Below, piece by piece: positions 25,001-32,378 of a stretch of 57,884 nucleotides of DNA. Below the pieces are notes generated by a model, which was not told where the DNA came from, did no database searches, and saw nothing but the letters and a program-made list of their open reading frames with translations. The DNA is from Curtobacterium sp. GC_Cur_3 (lineage in GTDB: Bacteria > Actinomycetota > Actinomycetes > Actinomycetales > Microbacteriaceae). Each line of letters starts with the position of its first letter. Position 1 is the stretch's first letter. The translations under genes were made by a program, and so were the position numbers. The DNA lies in assembly GCF_026544205.1 (NCBI RefSeq), contig NZ_JALNUI010000026.1:1-57884 (forward strand). Direction: 5' to 3'.

Positions 25001-25954
25001 CGTCGCTTCTACGGCGGCCGGATCGAGTCGCTGCCATGGGCCGGCTCGTTCCTCGGGCACGGGTCCATCGCCCTCGACTACGTCAGCGAGGGCAAGGCCG
25101 TGCCGGACCCCGAGTCCGGCGCCGTGGAGAGCGTCGACGCCGAGGTGGACCGCGTGGTCCGGCTCGTCATCGACCACGCCCGCACCCGTCCGACCGAGTC
25201 GCTCATGGTCATCACCGCGTCGGCGAAGCACGCCGTGCGCGTCGAGCAGGCCGTGCTCACCGCGGCGCAGGGCCACAAGGACCTGACCGAGTTCGTCATC
25301 GGCGACCGCGCCGAACCGTTCATCGTCGCCACGCTCGAGCAGTCCGTCGCCCAGAGCCGCGACCGCGTCGTGTTCTCCATCGGGTACGGCCGCACCCCGC
25401 ATGGCCGGGTCCTCCGTGACTTCGGCCCGCTCGGCAAGCCGGGCGGCGTGCGCCTGCTCGCGGTCGCCATGACCCGCGCCCGCCGCTCGATGGTCATCGT
25501 CACGTGCTTCCAGCCGTCCGACATCGAGGCCGAGCGCATGGGCCACGGCACCGTCGCCCTCGCCGAGATCCTGGCCGAGGTCCGTGCCCGCACCACCGCC
25601 GAGTACGTGCCGGACGACTCCGACCCGCTGCTCGTCGACCTGGCACGGCGGCTCGAGATGCGCGGCATCCCCGTCGCACTCGGCCACCGCGGCAAGCTCG
25701 GCCTGGTCGCCGCGCACGGCGGGGTCTGCGTCACGATCGAGACCGACGCGTCGCTGGTCAAGGGCTCGCTGCGCGAGTCGCTGCGGCTCCGGCCCGAGGT
25801 GCTCCGTCGACTCGGTTGGCACTACGTGCGCGTGCATGCGTTCCAGCTGTTCTCCGACCCGGACCGGGTGGCGAACACCGTCGCGGCCGTGCTCGGTGTC
25901 GACCGCGGTGCGACGCAGGAGATCTCCATCCCCCCGATCCCTGCACGCCGATGA
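22070..25954 (+). CDS. SF1 (DNA2/NAM7-like, DUF4011-type) helicase-nuclease homologue with degraded ATPase motifs
   Basis: This 1294-residue protein (from the GTG at 22070) has an acidic, disordered N-terminus of about 70 residues and then a superfamily 1 helicase layout. The P-loop position reads LPGTGGTQT (from residue 361), with Gly where the ATP-binding Lys should be. Motif II reads VILVDAGA (near 889) instead of DEAS. Motif III-like VVFGDPVTQTP (near 912), SYRA (near 963) and motif VI AMTRARRS (near 1134) remain. The last 120 residues resemble the restriction-nuclease-like domain of these helicases (VLRRLGWHYVRVHAFQLF), with VTIETDAS kept and the first catalytic Asp not apparent. It may bind nucleic acid without ATP hydrolysis. 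A small gene overlaps its stop. Confidence 0.8.
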   Translation: MWRADRVTDGEDDVNDVPATGSDAPGGQAHDDHRDDQDDTTSTPDATTGADTEHDGDDLGRSLQPELQVTSPHAISLGDPRLTATNAAEPVWDAWREQLAGVGGASPLVHFADHPRARIELSTTHPGGLAQFITGKTTLLSSLIRDEVALRAARIAAGHVEAKGTELATVRGIDAVNLGIGMADWKHGDEQFRGPVLLRPLAIRRHGRDFEVRLLGEPVLNPALADALREQYGVTLDAQSFVALAQQDGSFTPNPVIDRLRGLTAHIPGFSVHARLVVSTFAEVAVGLVEDTKDLSHPVLDALAGNPSAKWQVEQSYHPVEQTPSDERSPDTDTLLLDADDEQENVIAQITAGNSIVVKTLPGTGGTQTIVNALGGLVAANKRVLVVSPRRATLRGIAARFGEVQLPGVAVTPATLRRDVVRAIARNEKATRPNLREVDDALVRLRKVLTDYRGALSRTDADFGVSVLDCLVELSRLSLLPVPPSTTARLSKQSVSAMVTGRSRVAETMVSAANLGEFRYGPDDSPWYGAKFSSSDGAQRAHRIAKELHGGSLPTLLQRAHELIATTRMRQFTTINELGIYLRLLTEIRDTLDRFLPVVFDRSVSELVAATAPRGEGAPMSSTNRRRLKKLAREYVRPGVHVSDLHEALTRVQQQRVLWQRYVAAGVAPEVPTGIADVQVLYSNVTEDLARLDEPLGRSSRDEQLANVPVDQLLPYIGTLAEESDVLHNLQERTELMQTLRDLQLEPLITDLANRHVPDTQVPAELELAWWQSALETMLESDRALLGANTDMLDRVEADFRLVDDAHAAGVSQGLAWQLAENWKVGLVDWPEEAAALKSQLKDGAITSRLLQDSAPHLSRSIAPVWLASPYEVPQIADTMPFDTVILVDAGAVTIAETVDAVRRARQTVVFGDPVTQTPSPFRIAVDPAHRALQVDEDTLDALHADSALAKLSTLLPTLSLTRSYRAGGEDLAELVNRRFYGGRIESLPWAGSFLGHGSIALDYVSEGKAVPDPESGAVESVDAEVDRVVRLVIDHARTRPTESLMVITASAKHAVRVEQAVLTAAQGHKDLTEFVIGDRAEPFIVATLEQSVAQSRDRVVFSIGYGRTPHGRVLRDFGPLGKPGGVRLLAVAMTRARRSMVIVTCFQPSDIEAERMGHGTVALAEILAEVRARTTAEYVPDDSDPLLVDLARRLEMRGIPVALGHRGKLGLVAAHGGVCVTIETDASLVKGSLRESLRLRPEVLRRLGWHYVRVHAFQLFSDPDRVANTVAAVLGVDRGATQEISIPPIPARR

Positions 25955-26286
25955 GCAGGCGGGCCTCCCGGCCCACCGGTCCGGTCACGCCGGACACGGA
26001 CCATCTGGTCGGGTCGTGGACGCGAGCCGACGACGCGACGGTGGTCGAGCCTCCAGCCCGTCCTGTGGTCACCACTGACCAGCCTGGGCCCACGCCGCCG
26101 GTTCCGGACCGACGCGCCAGCGGCGGGGCGGCCGTGCCGGTGGGGAGAGGCCCGGCTCGGCCGAGCAGACGCGTCACCACCCAGCCGGTGCCGGGTTTCG
26201 ACCCGGCTCCCGCGCCGGAGCCGGAGCGGCACGCCTCGGGCGAGAACGACGCCCGCCTGCTCGGGGACCGGCCTCCACATTGGTGA
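25951..26286 (+). CDS. Small proline-rich hypothetical protein ending PPHW
   Basis: This 111-residue, probably disordered protein starts at an ATG that overlaps the helicase-like gene's stop (ATGA), which supports translation. It is rich in Pro, Arg and Ala. The C-terminal GENDARLLGDRPPHW resembles a conserved ending I recognise from small Microbacteriaceae proteins of unknown function. Two fragments of the GAGCCTCC repeat fall inside it (25961-25979 and 26046-26065), giving ASRP- and EPPARP-type peptides. It could work with the upstream protein; nothing shows how. Confidence 0.65.
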   Translation: MSRRASRPTGPVTPDTDHLVGSWTRADDATVVEPPARPVVTTDQPGPTPPVPDRRASGGAAVPVGRGPARPSRRVTTQPVPGFDPAPAPEPERHASGENDARLLGDRPPHW

Positions 26287-26327
26287 TGGGTACGCTGGAG
26301 ATCTCAGAACCCGATCGAAAGCACCCG

Positions 26328-26918
26328 ATGACCGACGCCGCACAGCGGACCCGCCCCGACTGGCAGACCTGGCCGAACCTCATCACGCTCGTGCGGTTCC
26401 TGCTCATCCCGGTCTTCGTGACCCTGGTCGTCCAGGACCACCCCGGGTGGGCGCTCGTCTCGCTGGTGGTGCTCGGTGTCTCGGACTGGGCTGACGGCTT
26501 CATCGCGCGGAAGTTCAACCAGACGTCCAAGCTCGGCAAGGCACTCGACCCCGTCGCGGACCGCCTGGCGATCATCGCGATCGTGCTGTCGCTCGTGCTC
26601 GTCGGGCTGCTGCCGTGGATCGTCGTCGTCGTCATCGTGGTCGTCGACGCCGTGCTCGCCCTGCTGTCGAGCGTGTGGTTCAACGGCGACCCCGACCTCG
26701 ACGTCTCCTGGACGGGCAAGGTCCGGTCGGCGCTGCTCTTCGTGGGGCTGCCGGTGCTGCTGTTCTCGTCGACGTCGTGGGCGTCGGAGCACTCGTGGAT
26801 CCGGGTCACCGCGCTCGTCTTCGTGTGGCTCGGCACCGCCGGGCACGTCGTCGCCGGCACCCAGTACGTGATGGCCCTCGTGGCGAAGCGCCGGCGCGAG
26901 CGCGCGGTCGCCGCCTAG
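26328..26918 (+). CDS. CDP-alcohol phosphatidyltransferase (PgsA-like)
   Basis: This 196-residue integral membrane enzyme carries the CDP-alcohol transferase signature DWADGFIAR...GKALDPVADR (residues about 53-79). It transfers a phosphatidyl group from CDP-diacylglycerol to an alcohol, most likely glycerol 3-phosphate to make phosphatidylglycerol phosphate. A cardiolipin synthase of the same family is the alternative. About five membrane segments are visible. The ATG at 26328 lies 31 bases after a TACGCT -10-like sequence at 26291. It converges with mscL across a shared terminator. Confidence 0.88.
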   Translation: MTDAAQRTRPDWQTWPNLITLVRFLLIPVFVTLVVQDHPGWALVSLVVLGVSDWADGFIARKFNQTSKLGKALDPVADRLAIIAIVLSLVLVGLLPWIVVVVIVVVDAVLALLSSVWFNGDPDLDVSWTGKVRSALLFVGLPVLLFSSTSWASEHSWIRVTALVFVWLGTAGHVVAGTQYVMALVAKRRRERAVAA

Positions 26919-26966
26919 GGCGCTGCCGGATCGACTTCCGCGTTCGCTGATCCCTGCGAACCACGA

Positions 26967-27008
26967 AACGGACACCGCACCGCGTTGAAGCGTGGTGCGG
27001 TGTCCGTT
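26967..27008. terminator. Bidirectional terminator between pgsA-like gene and mscL
   Basis: Arms 26967-26984 and 26991-27008 pair over 18 bp with one mismatch around a 6-base loop. The position between convergent genes and short runs of A and T at the ends suit termination in both directions. Confidence 0.85.
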
Positions 27009-27024
27009 CTGCGGTGCGGGAGCG

Positions 27025-27525
27025 CTACAGCTTCGTGGAGCCGCCGATGCCGGGGCCCTGGGGCGCGGTGCTCGGGGCGACGTGGGCGCCCGAGCCCGTG
27101 TTCACCGGCTCCCCGTTCTGCGTGCGGAGCAGGTCGCGGATCTCCATCAGCACCTCGACGTCGGTCGGTGGAACGTCCTGCGGGGTCTGCTCGACGTCGT
27201 TCTTGACGCGTTCGAACGCGACCTTCTTGAGGTGGTTCACCGGAACGACGAGCGCGAAGTACACGACCGCGGCGACGATGAGGAAGTTGATCACGGCGCC
27301 GATGACCGCGCCGAAGAGGATCGACGCGTGCCCGCCGGACACCGTCGGGATCTTCCAGACGAGTGCCTCGTCCAGGCTCGACGCGTTGAACACCGCACCG
27401 ATCAGCGGGTTGATCAGGGCCTTGACGATGGTGGTGACGATCGCGGTGAACGCGGCACCGATCACCACGGCGACGGCCAGGTCGATCACGTTTCCGCGGA
27501 GCAGGAACTCCTTGAAGCCCTTCAT
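27025..27525 (-). CDS. mscL: Large-conductance mechanosensitive channel
   Basis: This 166-residue protein opens under membrane tension to release solutes during osmotic downshock. The MscL pattern is clear: MKGFKEFLLRGNVIDLAVAVVIG with the first transmembrane helix, NPLIG after it, an outer loop containing WKIPTVSG, and a second helix (AVINFLIVAAVVYFALVVP). The C-terminal cytoplasmic helix has LMEIRDLLRTQ. A Gly/Pro/Ser-rich tail of about 25 residues is longer than in many homologues. The ATG has the ribosome site GGAAGGAG. Confidence 0.97.
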   Translation of the reverse strand: MKGFKEFLLRGNVIDLAVAVVIGAAFTAIVTTIVKALINPLIGAVFNASSLDEALVWKIPTVSGGHASILFGAVIGAVINFLIVAAVVYFALVVPVNHLKKVAFERVKNDVEQTPQDVPPTDVEVLMEIRDLLRTQNGEPVNTGSGAHVAPSTAPQGPGIGGSTKL

Positions 27526-27598
27526 GCGGGACTCCTTCCGGGTCGAGGACGGCCGCCGGTCAGCGACACCTCAACCTATCGGCGCGGAGGAGACCCGG

Positions 27599-27949
27599 TC
27601 AGGACGCGGACGAGCCGGAGGACGACGAGCCGGACGACGACGACCCCGACGAGGAGGAACCGGAGGACGACGAGCCGGACGAGGACGCGGGCTTCGCTGC
27701 AGCGGGCTTGGCGTCGGACGACCCCGACGACGACCCCGATCCGGACGACCCCGACCCCTCGCCCTTCGGCGTCGGTCGCGAGTCGGTCCGGTAGAAGCCG
27801 CCGCCGTTGAACGTCACACCGACGGGGGAGAACACCTTGCGGAGCACACCGCCGCACGTGGGGCACTCGGTGAGCGTGGCGTCGGAGAAGGACTGCTTGA
27901 TGTCGAACGCGGTGCCGCACTCGGTGCAGCGGTACGAGTAGGTGGGCAC
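27599..27949 (-). CDS. FmdB-type zinc ribbon protein with Ser/Gly repeat tail
   Basis: This 116-residue protein begins PTYSYRCTECG after a GTG start (27947-27949) and has a zinc ribbon made of CTEC and CPTC (residues 8-33). SPVGVTFNGGGFYRTD follows, the usual FmdB regulatory-protein family segment. Residues about 66-116 are a low-complexity tail of repeated SGSSS units, probably disordered. The start lies 2 bases after the cyclo-ligase stop, so the genes are coupled. Biological role of the family is poorly defined. Confidence 0.88.
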   Translation of the reverse strand: MPTYSYRCTECGTAFDIKQSFSDATLTECPTCGGVLRKVFSPVGVTFNGGGFYRTDSRPTPKGEGSGSSGSGSSSGSSDAKPAAAKPASSSGSSSSGSSSSGSSSSGSSSSGSSAS

Positions 27950-27951
27950 GT

Positions 27952-28536
27952 CTAACTCCGGAACGTGATGATGCGTGACGGCGTGATGATGCCGTCGACG
28001 GGTTCGTCGTGGGGCTCGCGCGGGACCTCGTCGAGGTACTCCGCGTCGAAGATCACAGCATAGACGGGCGGCCGGTTCGCCATGGACCCGAGGGTCTTGT
28101 CGTAGTAGCCGCGGCCCCATCCCATCCGGACGCCGTCGTGCCCGACCGCAGCGGCCGGGGCGAGGATCGCGTCGACGTCGTTGATCGCGAGCGGGGAGAG
28201 CACCTCGCCGACGACCTCCGGCATGCCGAACAGGCCCTCGGTCTCGGAGGACCCGTCGCCGACCGCCCAGTCGAGCAGGCCGTCCTCGCGGGTGACGGGG
28301 AGGAGTACCCGGATGCCGTGCTCGAACGCCCAGTTCAGGAACGGTCGGACGTTCGGTTCGTCGGACGCCGACAGGTACAGCGCGACGGAGTGCACCTGCC
28401 GCTCCTCGGCGAACCGCTGCAGGGTCGCGGTGAGTGCGGCGGTGTCGGTGTCCCGCTCCGTGGTGGTCCTGGTGCGTCGCCGCTGCCGGAGCTCGGCCCG
28501 CAGCGCGCGCTTCTCGTTGCCGAGATCGGGGATCAT
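27952..28536 (-). CDS. 5-formyltetrahydrofolate cyclo-ligase
   Basis: This 194-residue enzyme converts 5-formyl-THF to 5,10-methenyl-THF using ATP, returning the storage form to one-carbon metabolism. The family motif MGWGRGYYDKTL is near residue 138, the N-terminal KRALRAELRQRR helix is present, and PVDGIITPSRII is at the end. The ATG at 28534-28536 is preceded by TAGACT with 7 bases between, so it is probably leaderless. It diverges from galU and leads the fmdB-type gene. Confidence 0.93.
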   Translation of the reverse strand: MIPDLGNEKRALRAELRQRRRTRTTTERDTDTAALTATLQRFAEERQVHSVALYLSASDEPNVRPFLNWAFEHGIRVLLPVTREDGLLDWAVGDGSSETEGLFGMPEVVGEVLSPLAINDVDAILAPAAAVGHDGVRMGWGRGYYDKTLGSMANRPPVYAVIFDAEYLDEVPREPHDEPVDGIITPSRIITFRS

Positions 28537-28562
28537 GCGCAGGAGTCTAACGACCGCGGGCA

Positions 28563-28632
28563 GACCGCCCCGCGGCGCAGACCGCCCCGCAGCGGCCCGC
28601 GACCGCCCCGCGGCGGCCCGCGACCGCCCCGC
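28563..28632. repeat. GACCGCCCCGC short tandem-like repeats
   Basis: Four copies of GACCGCCCCGC start at 28563, 28580, 28601 and 28622 (spacings 17, 21 and 21). They occupy the gap between the divergent cyclo-ligase and galU promoters. No coding role is seen. Confidence 0.75.
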
Positions 28633-28721
28633 GACCGCGCCGCAGTGCGGGAACCCGCCAGACCTCCGCGCAAAGCCCGTGTCCTCCGTTCCGGCGACAT
28701 GACCCCGCAACCCCCATCGGA

Positions 28722-28727
28722 TACGGT
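28722..28727 (+). promoter_or_regulatory. -10 element of a leaderless galU promoter
   Basis: TACGGT is followed by 7 bases and the ATG at 28735. No ribosome site lies between, so transcription probably starts at the codon. Confidence 0.5.
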
Positions 28728-28734
28728 CATCGAC

Positions 28735-29625
28735 ATGGGCTTCCAGATTTCCAAGGCGGTGATCCCAGCTGCAGGGCTGGGCACTCGCTTCCTCCCCGCG
28801 ACCAAGGCGATGCCGAAGGAGATGCTCCCCGTCGTCGACAAGCCAGCCATCCAGTACGTGGTGGAAGAGGCAGTCGACGCCGGTCTCACCGACGTGCTGA
28901 TGATCACCGGGCGCAACAAGAACGCGCTCGAGAACCACTTCGACCACGTGTCGGAGCTCGAGGAGACCCTCCGCAAGAAGGGCGACCACGAGAAGCTCCA
29001 GAAGGTCAACCAGTCGACGGACCTCGCCGACATGCACTACGTCCGACAGGGCGACCCGCTCGGCCTCGGCCACGCGGTGCTCCGCGCCAAGATGCACGTC
29101 GGTCGCGAACCCTTCGCCGTCCTCCTCGGCGACGACATCATCGACGCCCGTGACCCGCTGCTCAAGCGCATGATCGAGGTCCAGGGCCAGAAGAACGCCA
29201 CCGTCGTGGCCCTGCTCGAGGTCCCGGAGTCGCAGACCCACCTCTACGGCATCGCCACGGTCGAGCCGACCGACACCGACGACGTCGTGAAGATCACCGG
29301 CCTCGTCGAGAAGCCGGCACAGGGCGAGGCGCCCTCGAACCTGGCCATCATCGGCCGCTACGTCATCCGCCCCGAGGTCTTCGACGTCCTCGAGAAGCAG
29401 GAGCCCGGCAAGGGCGGCGAGATCCAGCTCACCGACGCGCTCATGAAGATGGCGAGCGCCGAGGAGTGGACCGGCGGCGTGTACGGCGTCGTGTTCCGTG
29501 GACGCCGGTACGACACGGGTGACAAACTCGACTACATCAAGGCGATCGTGCAGCTCGCCTCGGACCGCGCGGACCTCGGCCCCGACCTCAAGTCGTGGCT
29601 CAAGGAGTTCAACGCGGGCGAATGA
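28735..29625 (+). CDS. galU: UTP-glucose-1-phosphate uridylyltransferase
   Basis: This 296-residue enzyme makes UDP-glucose, the donor for wall, capsule and trehalose glycans. It starts KAVIPAAGLGTRFLPATKAMPKEMLP, the nucleotide-binding signature, and has LGHAVLRA, LLGDDII, LVEKP and GEIQLTDAL, all conserved in GalU. Length is normal. The ATG at 28735 is chosen because the protein aligns from here and TACGGT precedes it. A GNAT acetyltransferase gene follows 88 bases later on the same strand. Confidence 0.96.
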   Translation: MGFQISKAVIPAAGLGTRFLPATKAMPKEMLPVVDKPAIQYVVEEAVDAGLTDVLMITGRNKNALENHFDHVSELEETLRKKGDHEKLQKVNQSTDLADMHYVRQGDPLGLGHAVLRAKMHVGREPFAVLLGDDIIDARDPLLKRMIEVQGQKNATVVALLEVPESQTHLYGIATVEPTDTDDVVKITGLVEKPAQGEAPSNLAIIGRYVIRPEVFDVLEKQEPGKGGEIQLTDALMKMASAEEWTGGVYGVVFRGRRYDTGDKLDYIKAIVQLASDRADLGPDLKSWLKEFNAGE

Positions 29626-29713
29626 GTCGACCCATCCCGTGCGGGCCCGGTGCACCCGGACCCGCACGGGACACCCGTCCCGGTGACCGCCGGGGCACCG
29701 GAGGAACCGCCCG

Positions 29714-30376
29714 ATGACGACCATCCCGACCCTGTCCCACGGACGGGTCACCATCCGCCCCCTCCGGCTCCGCGACTCGCGTGACCTCGACGTGGCCCTC
29801 GCGACGAACCGCTCCTGGCTGAGCACCTGGGAGGCGACCAACCCGTCCGGGCACGTCTCCACCGACGTCCGCGGCAGCATCCGCGCGCTCCAGGCCAACG
29901 CCCGTGCGGGACTCGGACTGCCCTTCGCGATGGAGCTCGACGGCCGCTTCGTCGGTCAGCTCAACGTGTCCGGCGTCAGCTACGGCTCGCTCGCCAGTGC
30001 GTCGATCGGCTACTGGGTGGTCGAGGGGGCAGCCGGCCACAACGTCACGCCCATCGCTGTCGCCCTGGCCACCGACCACTGCTTCCGCAACGTCGGCATC
30101 CACCGTCTCGAGATCTGCATCCGTCCGGAGAACGCCCCGTCGCTCCGCGTCGTCGAGAAGCTCGGGTTCCGGTACGAGGGGCTCCGCCGCCGCTACATCC
30201 ACATCAACGGGGACTGGCGCGACCACTTCTGCTTCGCCCTCGTCGCGGAGGAGGTCCGCGAGGGCGTCCTGGAGCGCTGGGTCGGCGGCCGCGTCCCGCC
30301 GGGTGTCGGCAGCGTCCCGCTCGCGGCCCGCGACGAGGCTGCCGCTCCGATCGACACGGGGCGCCGCTTCCACTGA
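29714..30376 (+). CDS. GNAT family acetyltransferase (RimJ-like)
   Basis: This 220-residue protein has the RimJ/RimL-type GNAT fold. It contains VTIRPLRLRDS near the start, SIGYWVVEGAAGHNVTPIAVALATDHCF for acetyl-CoA binding, and HRLEICIRPENAPSLRVVEKLGFRYEGLRRRYIHING. Such enzymes acetylate N-termini of ribosomal or other proteins; the target here is not known. A GGAGGA ribosome site precedes the ATG. The final 40 residues are a Gly/Ala-rich tail beyond the domain. Confidence 0.9.
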   Translation: MTTIPTLSHGRVTIRPLRLRDSRDLDVALATNRSWLSTWEATNPSGHVSTDVRGSIRALQANARAGLGLPFAMELDGRFVGQLNVSGVSYGSLASASIGYWVVEGAAGHNVTPIAVALATDHCFRNVGIHRLEICIRPENAPSLRVVEKLGFRYEGLRRRYIHINGDWRDHFCFALVAEEVREGVLERWVGGRVPPGVGSVPLAARDEAAAPIDTGRRFH

Positions 30377-30404
30377 CGTCCGCCCCGTGGTGCGTGGGTC
30401 CGGC

Positions 30405-30427
30405 CGGGAGGCTCGTCCCGCCTCCCG
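30405..30427. repeat. Short copy of the GGGAGGC palindrome
   Basis: CGGGAGGC (30405-30412) and GCCTCCCG (30420-30427) flank a 7-base loop. It lies downstream of the GNAT gene and may terminate it. Confidence 0.65.
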
Positions 30428-30503
30428 TGGATCTGCTCGCGACTCGCGCAACACACGTCCCCCAATCACGGATGCGGTGAACGGCCACCCCTAGCCTTCC
30501 CCC

Positions 30504-31571
30504 ATGGGATTCGGGTCATGGGGCGGCGGCATCGTCCTGCTGGTCGCGGCGGTGCTGTGGCTCGTGTACCTGATGCCGTCGTGGGCCGCCCGGCGTGAGT
30601 ACCTCGCCACGGAGCGGAACGCCATCCGACTGCAGCAGACCCTCCGCATCCTCGCGCAGACCGCCGAGCTGCCGGACGAGGTCCGCATCGAGATGAACGC
30701 GAAGTCCCTCGCCGAGGCGCAGAAGGTCGCGAAGTCCGAAGAAGCCAAGCGGTCCGCGATCGTCCGCGCGCACGAGGCCGCACGTCAGCGTGAGATCACC
30801 CGTCGACTGGCCGAACAGGCCCCTGCGCTCGAGAAGGCGTCCTCCGTGCCAGCACTCACCGCCATGCGCATGCGTCGCTCCCGACTCGGCGCGACCCTGC
30901 TCGGCACCCTCGGGCTCGTCGTGGCGCTCGTCGTCCTCGTCGCGGCCCCCTCCGCCTGGCTCGTCGCCGTTGCGGGCATCGTCGCCGCCGGTGGGTCCGC
31001 CGCCGTCCTCGCCCAGCTGCACCAGGTGGCCCAGGCGCGGAAGACCCGTGCCGCGGCGTCCGCGCCGGACGCCACCCGAGCCTCCAGGCCGGCCAGTGCG
31101 TGGACGGACCCGGCGCCGCCGCTGCGTTCCGAGACCGTCGCCGAGCCGTCCGAGACCGACCGGAGCTGGACGCCGGCACGTGTGCCGAAGCCCCTGTACG
31201 TGGAGAAGCCCGCTGCTCCCGCCGCGGCGCCGGAGTCGTCGGCCGAGCTCGCCGCCCGGTTGAAGGAGCGCGTCGCCGCAGCCAAGGCCGAGGCGGACGC
31301 CGAGGCTGCCGCGATCCGGGCCGGGCAGACGGACCCGTCGCTCGCGACCGTGTCGCGGATGCGGCCCGACGTCGACGAGGCGGCGACTGCGCTCTCCGCC
31401 CACGACCAGGGCACGCTCGCGGAGCGGCTCGGGCTGCGGGCCACGCCGGACCCCACCGCACCCGTCGCCCCGACGCCGCCGAGCAAGTGGGCGGGCATGG
31501 GCGTCATCGGGGACGACGCCTACGAACAGGCCGACCTCGACGCGATCATGCGGCGCCGTCGCGCGGTCTGA
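30504..31571 (+). CDS. Hypothetical membrane protein with coiled-coil and disordered regions
   Basis: I do not recognise a named family, though the type is common in Micrococcales. The 355-residue protein has an N-terminal membrane segment (residues about 8-25), a charged helical stretch to about 105, and two adjacent hydrophobic segments (about 130-175). A long Ala/Pro/Glu-rich cytoplasmic region with a predicted coiled coil (LAARLKERVAAAKAEADAE) follows. Its end, DAIMRRRRAV, is strongly basic. TAGCCT at 30492-30497 plus 6 bases to the ATG indicates a leaderless start. A repeat-like CGAGCCTCCAGGCCGG is embedded at 31077-31092. Confidence 0.75.
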   Translation: MGFGSWGGGIVLLVAAVLWLVYLMPSWAARREYLATERNAIRLQQTLRILAQTAELPDEVRIEMNAKSLAEAQKVAKSEEAKRSAIVRAHEAARQREITRRLAEQAPALEKASSVPALTAMRMRRSRLGATLLGTLGLVVALVVLVAAPSAWLVAVAGIVAAGGSAAVLAQLHQVAQARKTRAAASAPDATRASRPASAWTDPAPPLRSETVAEPSETDRSWTPARVPKPLYVEKPAAPAAAPESSAELAARLKERVAAAKAEADAEAAAIRAGQTDPSLATVSRMRPDVDEAATALSAHDQGTLAERLGLRATPDPTAPVAPTPPSKWAGMGVIGDDAYEQADLDAIMRRRRAV

Positions 31572-31602
31572 CGGACGGCACGCCCGAGGGCCGCGGACCG
31601 AT

Positions 31603-31632
31603 TTCGGTTCCGCTCCGCGACGGTGCTAGTGT
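31603..31632 (+). promoter_or_regulatory. Promoter of tRNA-Ala
   Basis: TTCGGT (31603-31608), an 18-bp spacer, and TAGTGT (31627-31632) form a sigma-70-type promoter 12 bases before the mature tRNA start. Confidence 0.7.
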
Positions 31633-31644
31633 GGTCGAGCACTT

Positions 31645-31720
31645 GGGGCTATGGCGCAGTTGGTAGCGCGTCTCGTTCGCAATGAGAAGGTCAGGGGTTC
31701 GAATCCCCTTAGCTCCACCA
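31645..31720 (+). tRNA. tRNA-Ala (anticodon CGC)
   Basis: The 76 bases fold into a complete cloverleaf with an encoded CCA end. The acceptor stem pairs GGGGCTA with TAGCTCC and contains the G3:U70 wobble that marks alanine tRNA. The anticodon loop is TTCGCAA, giving CGC, which reads GCG. The T loop is TTCGAAT. Confidence 0.97.
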
Positions 31721-31726
31721 CGTGAC

Positions 31727-31762
31727 AGAACGGCCCGGAACCCCACGGTTCCGGGCCGTTCT
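31727..31762 (+). terminator. Terminator after tRNA-Ala
   Basis: A perfect 16-bp stem (31727-31742 with 31747-31762) closes the loop CCAC, six bases after the CCA end. Confidence 0.88.
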
Positions 31763-31878
31763 GCTGTCCGGCGGTCATGCTGTGTGGTGACGTCACATCG
31801 TTGCGCGGGTACTCCCGCCGTGCCACGATGACGCTGAGCACCGGGCAGTGTCGCCCGGGCGGACAGAGGAGTCCCGCC

Positions 31879-32325
31879 ATGACCTCGCACCTGAGCCCCT
31901 ACCTGGGCTTCCGCGACGACGCCCGCCAGGCGATGGAGTTCTACCAGTCGGTGTTCGGCGGTGAACTGAGCCTCGGGACCTTCGGCGAGATGCACGCTTC
32001 CGACGACCCGGCCGAGGTCGACAAGATCATGCACGGACAGCTGGTGACGCCGAACGGGTTCCTCCTCATGGGGTCCGACACCCCGAGCGGCATGGAGCGT
32101 TCGTCGACGAGCAACATCTCCCTGTCGGTGTCCGGGGACGACGCCGAGGACCTCCGCCGGTTCTTCGCCGCGCTGTCGGAGGGCGGCACGGTCATCGAGC
32201 CGCTGACCGTCGCACCGTGGGGAGACGAGTTCGGCATGCTGACCGACCGGTTCGGCGTGACCTGGCTCGTGAACGTCACCGGAGCCGGGGCCGCTTCCTC
32301 GCCCGAGGCAGACGTCCACGCCTGA
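31879..32325 (+). CDS. VOC family protein (PhnB/3-demethylubiquinone methyltransferase-like)
   Basis: This 148-residue protein has the vicinal-oxygen-chelate fold: SPYLGFRDDARQAMEFYQSVFGGEL at the N-terminus, HGQLVTPNGFLLMGSD in the middle and WGDEFGMLTDRFGVTWLVNV at the end. It matches PhnB-like proteins, which are often annotated as glyoxalase-like; the catalytic role is usually unproven. The ATG at 31879 follows the ribosome site AGAGGA. Confidence 0.9.
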   Translation: MTSHLSPYLGFRDDARQAMEFYQSVFGGELSLGTFGEMHASDDPAEVDKIMHGQLVTPNGFLLMGSDTPSGMERSSTSNISLSVSGDDAEDLRRFFAALSEGGTVIEPLTVAPWGDEFGMLTDRFGVTWLVNVTGAGAASSPEADVHA

Positions 32326-32378
32326 CCGTCCGCGCGTCCCGTCGTGTGTCGGAGGGCGTCCCGTACGATGACGGGGTC

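Noticed and set aside
28541..28660. CRISPR-like array upstream of galU
   Set aside because: The repeated unit is only 11 bases, spacing is 6-10 bases, and no cas gene is present; it is a simple GC-rich repeat.
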